From positions 1 to 16,449 of the forward strand of contig DAOUQK010000039.1 of assembly GCA_030625695.1 (NCBI GenBank): a DNA stretch of 16,449 nt. Direction: 5' to 3'. Every line of letters begins with the position of its first letter. Within the stretch, counting starts at the first letter, position 1. The notes under the pieces were generated by a model. It did no database searches. It worked only from the letters and a program-made list of their open reading frames with translations, and was not told where the DNA came from. The position numbers and the translations under genes were made by a program. This DNA is from Paracoccaceae bacterium (lineage in GTDB: Bacteria > Pseudomonadota > Alphaproteobacteria > Rhodobacterales > Rhodobacteraceae). Below, piece after piece: positions 1-6,344 of this stretch.

Positions 1-1466
1 TTGGCCCCGCGCAGCATGAACACGTCAATGATCACCGAACCGATGATGATGCTAAGCGTGGTAACAACCTGCGGCACCGACGCGCCGACCTTATAGACGG
101 TCGGCGTGATATAGCCGTAAACCCCGGCGCCGACGATATTGGCAATGCCGACCACATACAGCGCCACAACCACCATATTGGCAGATTTGGCCCAAGGCAC
201 CACTGGGATACGGGACGAGCGATAGAACATCTGGAACGACAGGAAGGTGAAAACCAGCATCAGGTTCACAGCCGTGTTTTTGGCCGGCATGATACCAAGC
301 GGTCCAAGCAACTTGTGATGGGTTCCGCCGAGGTTCTGGATTTCGGCGGTGGTCAGGATAAGAGTATGCGGCGTGACCCAGACCAGAAAACCACCAACAA
401 TCACGACGGCGATGTATTTGACGTACTTGGCATATTGCGCACCGCGATCGGTCCGCATCAGCCCTGACCACAGGTAATAATTCGCCGCCAGCATGATGGT
501 GCCGATAAGCACCGCCTGAATGATGAACAGCCAGGCCAGAATGCCGCCCATCGCCGTGATGCCCATCTGCTGGCTATAGGCGTAAATCTCGGCCATCAGC
601 CAGTATCCGGCGAACGGCAGCGGCAAGAAGCCAAGGATGGCGATGAAATTGGACGTATAGCCCATCCAATCATAATGCGCCTTTTTCACGGGGTCTTTCT
701 CGGCCAGGAACATATAGGCGGCATAGCCCCCGACGATTGCCCCGCCGTAGGCGATATTGGCCAGGAACCGGTGCAAGTTAAGTGGGTTCCAAAGCGGATT
801 GCGCGTCGCCTCCCACACGGTGCCGGTAATGGCCCCAGTTGGGTCGATCCCCGCGGGAGACATCATGAAACTGGCCCAGGCATTGGCAACAAACATCAGC
901 GTCAGGCCAACTGTGTTCAGCACCAGGCCAATCGACATGTGGTAGTATTTGCGATTGCCGCGCCTCAGCGCATCCCAGGAATAGAAGTACAAATAGAGCG
1001 TGATGGATTCGAGCCCGAACAGCGCCGCATAAATCAGCATCTGGCCCCGGAACACCTTGATCATATAGCCCATTAGATGTGGGTAGAACACCAGCAGCGT
1101 CAGCAACAGTCCACCGCCCACCAATGCGGTCAGCGAATAAGCAGCCATGGTGATTTTCATGAACTCGCGCGCCATGTTGTCGAAACGGTCGTCACCCGTC
1201 ACGACGCTCATGAATTCGGTGGCAATGGCAAACAGAGGCACGGCCAATACGAAGGCGGCAAGGAACAGATGCATCTGCGCCATCGACCAAGCCAGCGTAC
1301 GGGCGGATATTCCGGCAACAACCGGATAATCCAGCCTTGAGGGTTTGGGCGCGCCTTCCAGTATGGTGTCCGCCTCAGCGGCGATCTCGGTCGCGGCGGC
1401 AGCAATCTCGGGCAGGAAAACCGCGCCAATTGCGGCGCACAAGGCAAAAAGAGGGATGGGCTTCAT
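1..1466 (-). CDS. Divergent cytochrome bd-superfamily subunit I-like membrane protein (3' end outside window)
   Basis: Partial gene: 488 codons are visible and no stop is reached at the left edge. The start is an ATG with AAGGA about 10 nt upstream. Residues 1-25 look like a signal peptide (lysine, hydrophobic core, Ala-rich end), then about 30 polar residues, then at least eight to nine hydrophobic helices. By eye the first half follows E. coli CydA: H66 in helix 1 sits where the b595 ligand H19 is; L-E153-S before a helix ending in W-D matches the E107 segment; an 'ANAW' turn matches CydA 'ANGW'; H232 in 'LHRF' matches the b558 ligand H186. The E99 equivalent is I or Y. The long quinol loop and the GRQPW motif are absent, and the Met ligand cannot be placed with certainty (M306 is a candidate). 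I infer a heme b oxidoreductase of the bd superfamily with a non-standard electron donor or substrate. It is the last visible gene of an operon with two micro-proteins. Confidence 0.7.
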   Translation of the reverse strand, partial: MKPIPLFALCAAIGAVFLPEIAAAATEIAAEADTILEGAPKPSRLDYPVVAGISARTLAWSMAQMHLFLAAFVLAVPLFAIATEFMSVVTGDDRFDNMAREFMKITMAAYSLTALVGGGLLLTLLVFYPHLMGYMIKVFRGQMLIYAALFGLESITLYLYFYSWDALRRGNRKYYHMSIGLVLNTVGLTLMFVANAWASFMMSPAGIDPTGAITGTVWEATRNPLWNPLNLHRFLANIAYGGAIVGGYAAYMFLAEKDPVKKAHYDWMGYTSNFIAILGFLPLPFAGYWLMAEIYAYSQQMGITAMGGILAWLFIIQAVLIGTIMLAANYYLWSGLMRTDRGAQYAKYVKYIAVVIVGGFLVWVTPHTLILTTAEIQNLGGTHHKLLGPLGIMPAKNTAVNLMLVFTFLSFQMFYRSSRIPVVPWAKSANMVVVALYVVGIANIVGAGVYGYITPTVYKVGASVPQVVTTLSIIIGSVIIDVFMLRGA

Positions 1467-1479
1467 ATCATTCCCATCC

Positions 1480-1608
1480 TTATTTCGGCATCAGGTCTGC
1501 ACCCACAGGAAGACCCTGTGCCTGCATGATCGACATGTCGATAAAGTAGAAAAACCCGGTCCAGGCCAGTATCGCCACCACCAACACCAATAGATTGCGC
1601 CCTGTCAT
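1480..1608 (-). CDS. 42-aa single-helix membrane micro-protein of the bd-like operon
   Basis: ORF of 42 codons plus TAA. It begins MTGRNLLVLV and ends GADLMPK. One transmembrane helix spans about residues 5-23, followed by an aromatic patch (FFYF) and a polar tail; the positive-inside rule gives N-in, C-out. GGGGTGG lies just before the ATG. It ends 13 bp before the bd-like subunit and starts 15 bp after the previous micro-gene, so the three genes are almost certainly co-transcribed. Cytochrome bd oxidases commonly carry a small single-helix subunit (CydX/CydS type), so an accessory subunit role is a reasonable inference, although I see no sequence match to CydX. The strongest support for coding is the tight spacing and the clean hydrophobic-plus-tail architecture. 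Confidence 0.7.
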   Translation of the reverse strand: MTGRNLLVLVVAILAWTGFFYFIDMSIMQAQGLPVGADLMPK

Positions 1609-1623
1609 TACCACCCCTTAAGC

Positions 1624-1746
1624 CTAGTGAATCGAAATCACGCCGTGATCAAAGATCAGTAGCCACCAGAAGAAATACACCATCGCCGCAGCGGTCACGG
1701 TGAAAACCAGCTTGCCCAAAATGGTATTCTGTTTGTCTTTCCCCAT
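1624..1746 (-). CDS. 40-aa single-helix membrane micro-protein, first gene of the bd-like operon
   Basis: ORF of 40 codons plus TAG. It begins MGKDKQNTIL and ends HGVISIH. The lysine-containing N-terminus is followed by one hydrophobic helix at about residues 11-32, rich in aromatics (YFFWW), and a short His-containing tail, giving N-in, C-out topology. A purine-rich GGGCGGGGG run precedes the ATG at about 4 nt. It lies 15 bp before the second micro-gene and downstream of an FNR-like box and a tandem repeat. It is not recognisable as a named family. By position it is a candidate small subunit or assembly factor of the bd-like complex, and it could equally be part of a different small-subunit redox complex. 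Confidence 0.65.
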   Translation of the reverse strand: MGKDKQNTILGKLVFTVTAAAMVYFFWWLLIFDHGVISIH

Positions 1747-1772
1747 GCGCCCCCGCCCTTTGCAGCGTCAGT

Positions 1773-1812
1773 CTGGCGATCAGAGAGACCACCTGGCGAT
1801 CAGAGAGACCAC
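1773..1812. repeat. Perfect tandem duplication, 2 x 20 bp, in the leader of the bd-like operon
   Basis: Two identical 20-bp units lie head to tail (1773-1792 and 1793-1812), each beginning CTGGCGATCA and ending GAGACCAC on the plus strand. They lie 26 bp upstream of the first micro-gene start and just downstream of the FNR-like box, so they should be in the promoter or 5' untranslated region. They may be a duplicated operator or a recent slippage event. There is no third copy and no spacer. Confidence 0.85.
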
Positions 1813-1830
1813 AACCCGAATTAAGTGTAA

Positions 1831-1844
1831 TTGACGAGCATCAA
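1831..1844. promoter_or_regulatory. FNR/Dnr-type box upstream of the bd-like operon
   Basis: TTGAC-N4-ATCAA on the plus strand (TTGAT-N4-GTCAA on the minus strand) is one base from the consensus FNR palindrome TTGAT-N4-ATCAA. It is 84 bp before the first micro-gene start and lies in the 129-bp gap after the small exported-protein gene, which gives the operon its own potential anaerobic promoter. I could not find a good -10 at the class II spacing. Confidence 0.5.
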
Positions 1845-1875
1845 GAATTGCGAATACCCGTGGTTTTGGGCCGGG

Positions 1876-2178
1876 TCAGAACGTCACACCACAGGATTTG
1901 GAAATGCGCGATCTCAGTCGGGCCATGTAGGCCTCCATCGTCTCGCCCTCTTGTTGTGGTACCAAGAATATCAGCTTGGCCGCGACAATGTAGGGGCGGC
2001 GTTTCTTGCCTTCCCCCGGCGTCTCACTTATCAGAATTTCCCGAACAATCTCAACGCTTTTCATAGGGTTACTGCAGTATCTTGGCAGGGCCGCGTTGCT
2101 GGCATACCAATCGGCACTGTTGAAAATGAACAGCATGACAAGGGCCGTCAGGGAAAATACAACCAATATCCGTCTCAT
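1876..2178 (-). CDS. Small exported or membrane-anchored protein of unknown function
   Basis: 100-aa protein starting MRRILVVFSL. A positively charged N-terminus is followed by a hydrophobic stretch to about residue 19 (signal peptide or anchor), then a polar domain with two cysteines (in 'RYCSNP' and 'KSCGVTF') that could form a disulfide in the periplasm. The middle contains a charged 'GEGKKRRP' turn and a 'QQEGETMEAY' segment. I do not recognise the family. The frame stays open to a TTG at 2220, which would add 14 residues, but the signal sequence begins naturally at the ATG at 2178. The GGAG before this ATG is unusually close (1 nt), so the start is uncertain. It is divergent from fnr and in the same direction as the bd-like operon. 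Confidence 0.55.
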   Translation of the reverse strand: MRRILVVFSLTALVMLFIFNSADWYASNAALPRYCSNPMKSVEIVREILISETPGEGKKRRPYIVAAKLIFLVPQQEGETMEAYMARLRSRISKSCGVTF

Positions 2179-2359
2179 GCTCCGAGCTATAACGCCCCGG
2201 CCCGCCCGGACAAGCGTCAAGTCCGGTAAGAGGAAATTTTTACATATTTTAACATTTAGAAATAATTATTTACGATTTCCAAATCATCAGGAAACATCTG
2301 CCCGTCATCTGCAAAAGCAGCCAAAAATCATATTGATAGCCAGACGGGAAATCTGCCCA
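2179..2359. promoter_or_regulatory. Divergent AT-rich intergenic region before fnr
   Basis: This 181-bp gap separates the small exported protein (minus) from fnr (plus). It contains an inverted repeat at 2206-2226 (CCGGAC, 9-nt loop, GTCCGG), a strongly AT-rich block at about 2236-2273 typical of a promoter, and a short palindrome GATTT-CC-AAATC at 2274-2285. I see no full TTGAT-N4-ATCAA site here, so I cannot claim FNR autoregulation. Promoter elements cannot be placed exactly. Confidence 0.35.
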
Positions 2360-3142
2360 GTGACATCAGAAACAACCAGGCCCAAAGCGGTCAACAAATG
2401 CCAGACCTGCAATATCTATTCAGCGCCCGGGGGATTTTGCAATCACCTGACTGACGCACAGCACGAACTGCTCATCTACCAATCGCGCTATGCCAAATTG
2501 CGGCGCGGCGATACCATTTCAAGCCAGGACTTGCTGGTCTGGCCGGTCATCGCCATCGCTTCGGGCGTGCTTTCACTTCAGCATTTGCTGGAAGACGGGC
2601 GCAAAACCATTGCTGCTCTGTTCATGCCAGGTGACATTGTTGACATGCGTGGACAGGCAAACCGACATCACGGCTTCTTGATTGCCCTAGGCAAAACAGA
2701 AATCTGCCGCCTGTCGCCGACTGCGTTTGAGACGGCAATTGATCAAAACCATGATGCCCAGAAGGTCGCCTGGAATTCGCTGCGCAGCCAGACCTTTCGC
2801 GCCATGGACCATGCCGCCGATCTGGCCAAGAAACAAGCGATTGAAAAGCTGGCTTCGTTCCTGTTTGAATGCCGCCGCCGCCAGAAGGGTGGCAAGACAG
2901 GCAGGCGGGTTCATATCCCGGTGCGGCGCATTGATCTGGCTGACTATCTGGGGATGCAACCGGAAACTGTCAGCCGATGTTTCAAGGATATGGAACAGCG
3001 CAGCATCATCGCCATTGAAGGCCTGTCCGATCTTAAACTTCTGGACATCCCTACCCTGCGCCGTATTGCTAATGGCGACAAGCAATCGCAAAATCTGCGC
3101 CATACGGACAAAGACCATTTCAACGTCGTCAACAATGGCTAA
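2360..3142 (+). CDS. fnr: FNR-type oxygen-sensing transcription regulator ([4Fe-4S] class)
   Basis: 260-aa CRP/FNR-family protein. The N-terminal cysteines C14, C17 and C27 and the internal C116 match the four-cysteine arrangement that binds the oxygen-labile [4Fe-4S] cluster in FNR. The cyclic-nucleotide-like beta-roll covers about residues 38-130, the dimer helix about 135-170, and the C-terminal helix-turn-helix has recognition residues E202, S205 and R206 in 'PETVSR', the pattern that reads TTGAT half-sites. The start is a GTG at 2360: the frame is open far upstream, but no ATG lies between 2179 and the cysteine motif, and family length fits this start. hemH overlaps the last 8 bp. Rhodobacteraceae often have several FNR paralogs (FnrL, FnrP, DnrE types) and I cannot assign which one this is. 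It probably activates the nar and bd-like promoters at low oxygen. Confidence 0.88.
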   Translation: MTSETTRPKAVNKCQTCNIYSAPGGFCNHLTDAQHELLIYQSRYAKLRRGDTISSQDLLVWPVIAIASGVLSLQHLLEDGRKTIAALFMPGDIVDMRGQANRHHGFLIALGKTEICRLSPTAFETAIDQNHDAQKVAWNSLRSQTFRAMDHAADLAKKQAIEKLASFLFECRRRQKGGKTGRRVHIPVRRIDLADYLGMQPETVSRCFKDMEQRSIIAIEGLSDLKLLDIPTLRRIANGDKQSQNLRHTDKDHFNVVNNG

Positions 3143-4142
3143 AACCGGCATTCTGCTGGTTAATCTGGGCACCCCTGAGGCCACCGATTTTCGAACGGTA
3201 CGCCGGTATCTGCGGCAATTTCTGTCTGACAAACGGGTGATCTGGTCACGCGGGCCCGTCTGGTGGCTGATCCTGAATGGCATCATCCTGACCCGCCGTC
3301 CCCGCAGCTTAGGCAGGGCTTATGATTTGATCTGGAACCGGGAGTTGGATGAAAGCCCGCTGCGGACGCACACCCGCGCGCAGGCGCAGAAACTTGCAGC
3401 CAGATTTGCCGAACAACCAGATATTACCATCAGTTGGGCCATGCGCTATGGCACCCCGTCCATTGACGAAGCCATTAAGCACCTGGCCGAAGCAGGCTGT
3501 GAACGATTGCTGCTTTTCCCGCTGTATCCGCAATATAGCGGTGCCACCACCGGCACAGCGATGGACGCCGCCTTCGACACCCTGAAAACGCTTCAGGCAC
3601 AGCCATCCATTCGTTCAGTGCCGCCTTATTACGCGCACCCAACCTATATTCAGGCTTTGGCCACCAGTATCCGTGCGCATCACGCAACCCTGCCCTGGAC
3701 CCCAGAGGTTACACTTGCCTCGCTGCACGGCTTGCCGGAAGATTTCATTGCCAAAGGCGATCCGTATCAGGCGCAGTGTGAAGAGAGTGTACACCTGTTA
3801 CGCCAGGCACTGGGCCTTTCGGGCGAACAGTTGCTGCTAACCTATCAATCCCGCACAAGCCGTAAAATATGGATCGGGCCGGACACTGAGGAAACCCTTG
3901 TTCAACTTGCGAAAGACGGGGTTAAAAGCCTGTCCCTGGTTGCACCAGGATTTGCCGCCGATTGCATTGAAACGTTGGAAGAGCTTGGCCTGCGGGCCAC
4001 CAGGCGCTTTTTGGCGGCGGGCGGCGAGAACATCACCCTTGTGCCCTGCCTGAACGCAAGCCCTGTTTCGATAGCCATGCAACAAATGCTGATAAAAGAA
4101 AACCTCTGGCCAGCCGGTGACAGTTCAACAGCCAAGACCTGA
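3135..4142 (+). CDS. hemH: Ferrochelatase (protoheme synthesis, Fe2+ insertion into protoporphyrin IX)
   Basis: 335 aa, full length for bacterial HemH. It opens with 'GILLVNLGTP', the family signature. 'SLHGLPEDF' carries the catalytic H198 and 'PGFAADCIETLEE' carries the conserved E279 (E. coli H194 and E264). The final step of heme b synthesis follows from these motifs. The ATG lies inside fnr (8-bp overlap, ATGGCTAA), so translation is likely coupled to the regulator. A ferrochelatase next to fnr in a nitrate island suggests heme supply for NarI and the bd-like protein. The organism may well have a second housekeeping copy elsewhere; that is inference. The region after R240 ('TSRKIWIGPD') departs somewhat from the usual 'FGxxxWLxP' pattern but is intact. 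Confidence 0.93.
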   Translation: MAKTGILLVNLGTPEATDFRTVRRYLRQFLSDKRVIWSRGPVWWLILNGIILTRRPRSLGRAYDLIWNRELDESPLRTHTRAQAQKLAARFAEQPDITISWAMRYGTPSIDEAIKHLAEAGCERLLLFPLYPQYSGATTGTAMDAAFDTLKTLQAQPSIRSVPPYYAHPTYIQALATSIRAHHATLPWTPEVTLASLHGLPEDFIAKGDPYQAQCEESVHLLRQALGLSGEQLLLTYQSRTSRKIWIGPDTEETLVQLAKDGVKSLSLVAPGFAADCIETLEELGLRATRRFLAAGGENITLVPCLNASPVSIAMQQMLIKENLWPAGDSSTAKT

Positions 4143-4177
4143 GCGCCCACCACCTCTTAGCTGGGAAGTGGCACAAA

Positions 4178-4324
4178 ATGCCATCAGCCGACATTTGGGA
4201 AATGCGGATGTTGCCCCCCGCAGAATTGGCACAACGGGCTACGCTGTCGCGGCGTCTGGGACAAGGGTCTCGTTATACGAACAAATTCCGACCGGCCTTG
4301 CATAGTGGCGATGCAAACACCTGA
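4178..4324 (+). CDS. Possible small protein, 48 aa, unknown
   Basis: ORF beginning MPSADIWEMR and ending HSGDANT, with GGGAAG about 9 nt before the ATG and 35 bp after the hemH stop. It is basic and Arg-rich in the middle (RRLGQGSRY), with no hydrophobic helix. It could be a third gene of the fnr-hemH operon, but an alternative frame (GTG or ATG starts from 4117) is also open to 4305, so coding status is weak. Confidence 0.25.
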   Translation: MPSADIWEMRMLPPAELAQRATLSRRLGQGSRYTNKFRPALHSGDANT

Positions 4325-4758
4325 ACCATCCCTGATGGCCTCCTTGCCTTATTTTCCTGCTACGCGGGCTCTGGGTCAGGCCTAAGTTTCGAAATCCACG
4401 GCGCGTCCCTAATAATTTTGGCAATCAGCGCCGAGCGCTGTTCGGACTTGGCCCGCAGCGCGTCTATGCATTTGCCATCTCTGCGTGCTCTTTCCGGGTC
4501 TCCGTGTCGATCGGCTTGTAACGGTCGAGTTGTCCTTCCCACGAAAACCGGCGCATTGGTCTTCGAGGCAAAATGGCTGCCGGAGATCGACACGAAAAAC
4601 AGGCTTGAGGGCGATTATTTCTGGTTCAAGGTGGCATTGCAGTTCTGAAGGAATGGACACCTTGGCACGACTTTGTTTGGTTGATTCCTGGACAGGGAAA
4701 TTTAACAAAGCGTTTAAAAAATAGAGCGAGCAGTTGGTCAATAGGCTAACAAGCGCCG

Positions 4759-4813
4759 GCAACCGGGCTTGATGAAAACCGACCAAAGACGTGTTTTCAT
4801 CAAGTCCGGTTGC
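4759..4813. repeat. Long inverted repeat (21-bp arms, 13-nt loop) downstream of ppiC
   Basis: The left arm 4759-4779 and right arm 4793-4813 are complementary except for one G/T position, enough to form a very stable hairpin. It starts 13 bp past the ppiC stop, at the end of the nar operon. Neither strand has a T-tract right after the stem, so it is not a classical intrinsic terminator. It may act as an RNA 3'-end stabiliser, a Rho-assisted terminator, or a dispersed palindromic element. Confidence 0.8.
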
Positions 4814-4825
4814 AAAACGGATACT

Positions 4826-5623
4826 TTAAATCCCTTGCAGGGTAAGGCCCGTAATATCCGCACCAGAAAACAACCGCTTGGCAAAGTCGCGCGCGGCATG
4901 CGCCCATGCCGCTTTTTCCGCCGCTTCTTGCAGCCGGGGTTTTACCGCGTCATAGGGCAGAACCTCGCCATAAGTGCAGGCGTCCATGCGGATCACATGC
5001 CAGCCGAATTGGGTCCGCACCGGATCCACGGTAATTTCGCCGTCAGCCAGGTCGCGTAAAGCAGCCTCAAAGGCAGGAACCGTATCCCCGACCGTCAACT
5101 GACCAAGCGCACCACCATTGGATTTGGAATCACAATCGCTTTCAATGGCGGCCAGGCGGCTGAACTCTCTGGGGCTGTCGCGCAGAGTTTTTGTCAGCGC
5201 CAGCGCCTTGCGATGCGCGGCTTCGGTGGCGGTTGCATCCGCCGGGTCAGCGGCGATCAGGATGTGAGAGACCTCCCATAACGGCGGCGCCCGGAACCGG
5301 TCGGGTTCCTTTGCCCAAAGGGCGCGAATGGCTTCGTCCTCTGGGGGCTGCGGGACGATTTCATCCTCCAGCAAGCCACGGATCAGCGCATCGTCGTCCG
5401 TTTCAAAACGGCCTTTGCCAAGGCTCAGGGGGTCGCAGGCAATCTCGCGCCGCGCGGCCTCTTGCAGCATCAGGCTCCGAAGGGCCAATGCCTGTGCCGC
5501 CAGACGCCACGCCAGCCCGGGTTTGCCTTTTGGCACGTGGTGGTTTTGCGCCTCGGCAGCAATGGCCGTTGACGAGATAACCACGCCATTGACCACGATT
5601 TCAGGGAATAGTGCAGTGCTCAT
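4826..5623 (-). CDS. PpiC-type (parvulin) peptidyl-prolyl isomerase at the end of the nar operon
   Basis: 265 aa beginning MSTALFPEIV, with no signal peptide, so cytoplasmic. An N-terminal helical part (about 35-110) precedes a parvulin rotamase domain at about 115-215, recognisable from 'WEVSHILIAA', the 'SDCDSKSNGGALGQL' segment and 'FGWHVIRMD'. A short helical C-terminus follows. The architecture is like NifM and the PpiC protein encoded after narI in Pseudomonas nar operons. The ATG is 5 bp after the narI stop, so it is co-translated with narI. The likely role is folding or assembly of nitrate reductase subunits, inferred from context. The frame extends upstream to 5857 but that part lies inside narI and is discarded. 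Confidence 0.88.
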   Translation of the reverse strand: MSTALFPEIVVNGVVISSTAIAAEAQNHHVPKGKPGLAWRLAAQALALRSLMLQEAARREIACDPLSLGKGRFETDDDALIRGLLEDEIVPQPPEDEAIRALWAKEPDRFRAPPLWEVSHILIAADPADATATEAAHRKALALTKTLRDSPREFSRLAAIESDCDSKSNGGALGQLTVGDTVPAFEAALRDLADGEITVDPVRTQFGWHVIRMDACTYGEVLPYDAVKPRLQEAAEKAAWAHAARDFAKRLFSGADITGLTLQGI

Positions 5624-5628
5624 TACAG

Positions 5629-6333
5629 TTACTCCGCTGGTGTGTTGCGTGACTTGCCACGGCGCGAACGCACGATCTGATAACCGGGGCGGGTTGTAAC
5701 GTAACGCACTGGGACAGACAGCATGTGCACCAACCGGGTGAACGGGAACACCAGAAAGATCGTCAACCCAAGGAAGATGTGCAATTTGAACACCGGAGCC
5801 ACGTCCGCAATCTGGTCGGCCGCACCTGAACGGAAGGTCAGGATCATCTGCGCCCAAGACATGAACTTGGTCATCTCGTGCCCGTCAAGGTGCTGAAGCG
5901 ATACGGCAATTGTGCCCATGCCCAGAACCAATTGCGCCAAAAGAAGCATCAGGATGGCAATATCCGCAAGCGATGATGTTGCCCGAATACGCGGATCAGT
6001 CATGCGTCGTTGCAACAGCATACCGCCACCAACCAGCGCCATAACCCCGGCAATACCGCCGGCCACAACGGCCAGTGTCTGTTTCGCACCGTGGCTGATG
6101 CCGATCGCATCAAAGATTTGGATTGGCGTGAGAAGGCCAACGAAATGTCCGGCAAAGATGGTCAGGACCCCGACATGAAACAGGATTGATCCGACAACAA
6201 GTTGTTTGCGCCGCAATAGCTGTGAGGAAGAAGTTTTCCAAGTGAACGGAACGGTTTCATATCGTGCAATCGATCCGAAAACCATCACCGTGATGGCGAT
6301 GTAAGGGAAGATGCCAAAGATAAAGTTGTGCAT
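5629..6333 (-). CDS. narI: Respiratory nitrate reductase gamma subunit (diheme cytochrome b)
   Basis: 234 aa with five hydrophobic helices. Four histidines are placed as in E. coli NarI: H53 and H63 in helix 2 ('FHVGVLTIFAGH') and H185 and H203 in helix 5 ('KLHIFLG', 'RLVHML'), the ligands of hemes bP and bD. The subunit anchors NarGH to the cytoplasmic face and oxidises quinol at the periplasmic side. An AAAGGAA ribosome binding site precedes the ATG; narJ ends 11 bp upstream. The C-terminus is slightly longer than in E. coli (225 aa), with an Arg-rich tail. Confidence 0.96.
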   Translation of the reverse strand: MHNFIFGIFPYIAITVMVFGSIARYETVPFTWKTSSSQLLRRKQLVVGSILFHVGVLTIFAGHFVGLLTPIQIFDAIGISHGAKQTLAVVAGGIAGVMALVGGGMLLQRRMTDPRIRATSSLADIAILMLLLAQLVLGMGTIAVSLQHLDGHEMTKFMSWAQMILTFRSGAADQIADVAPVFKLHIFLGLTIFLVFPFTRLVHMLSVPVRYVTTRPGYQIVRSRRGKSRNTPAE

Positions 6334-6344
6334 GTGAGTTTCCT

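Larger units (their letters stand above)
4143..4825. other. 683-bp gene-poor gap between convergent hemH and ppiC
   Basis: No convincing full gene is present. The gap contains a doubtful 48-aa ORF (4178-4324, plus), an inverted repeat (4759-4813), and overlapping short ORFs on both strands between 4360 and 4786. Two of these have semi-plausible C-terminal ends: minus 4360-4593 ending 'SKLRPDPEPA', and plus 4418-4648 ending 'YFWFKVALQF'. Neither has an obvious ribosome binding site or recognisable domain, and they overlap each other. The stretch could be gene debris. No tRNA is visible. Confidence 0.5.

Noticed and set aside
91..471. 126-aa minus-strand ORF and other ORFs over 675-1593
   Set aside because: Out-of-frame shadows of the bd-like gene, whose frame is open for 488 codons with continuous membrane helices.
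1773..1812. Possible CRISPR or satellite array
   Set aside because: Only two directly abutting copies with no spacers.
2006..2359. N-terminal extension of fnr to the first ATG of the frame
   Set aside because: It would run through the neighbouring exported-protein gene and the AT-rich promoter region; FNR family length and cysteine position favour the GTG at 2360.
2687..3286. 199-aa minus-strand ORF
   Set aside because: Antisense to the fnr-hemH junction, both of which have clear motifs.
4409..4786. 125-aa minus-strand ORF
   Set aside because: No domain, no ribosome binding site, overlaps a long inverted repeat and competing ORFs; treated as unexplained sequence rather than a gene.
4759..4813. 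Classical Rho-independent terminator
   Set aside because: The stem is not followed by a T-tract on either strand.
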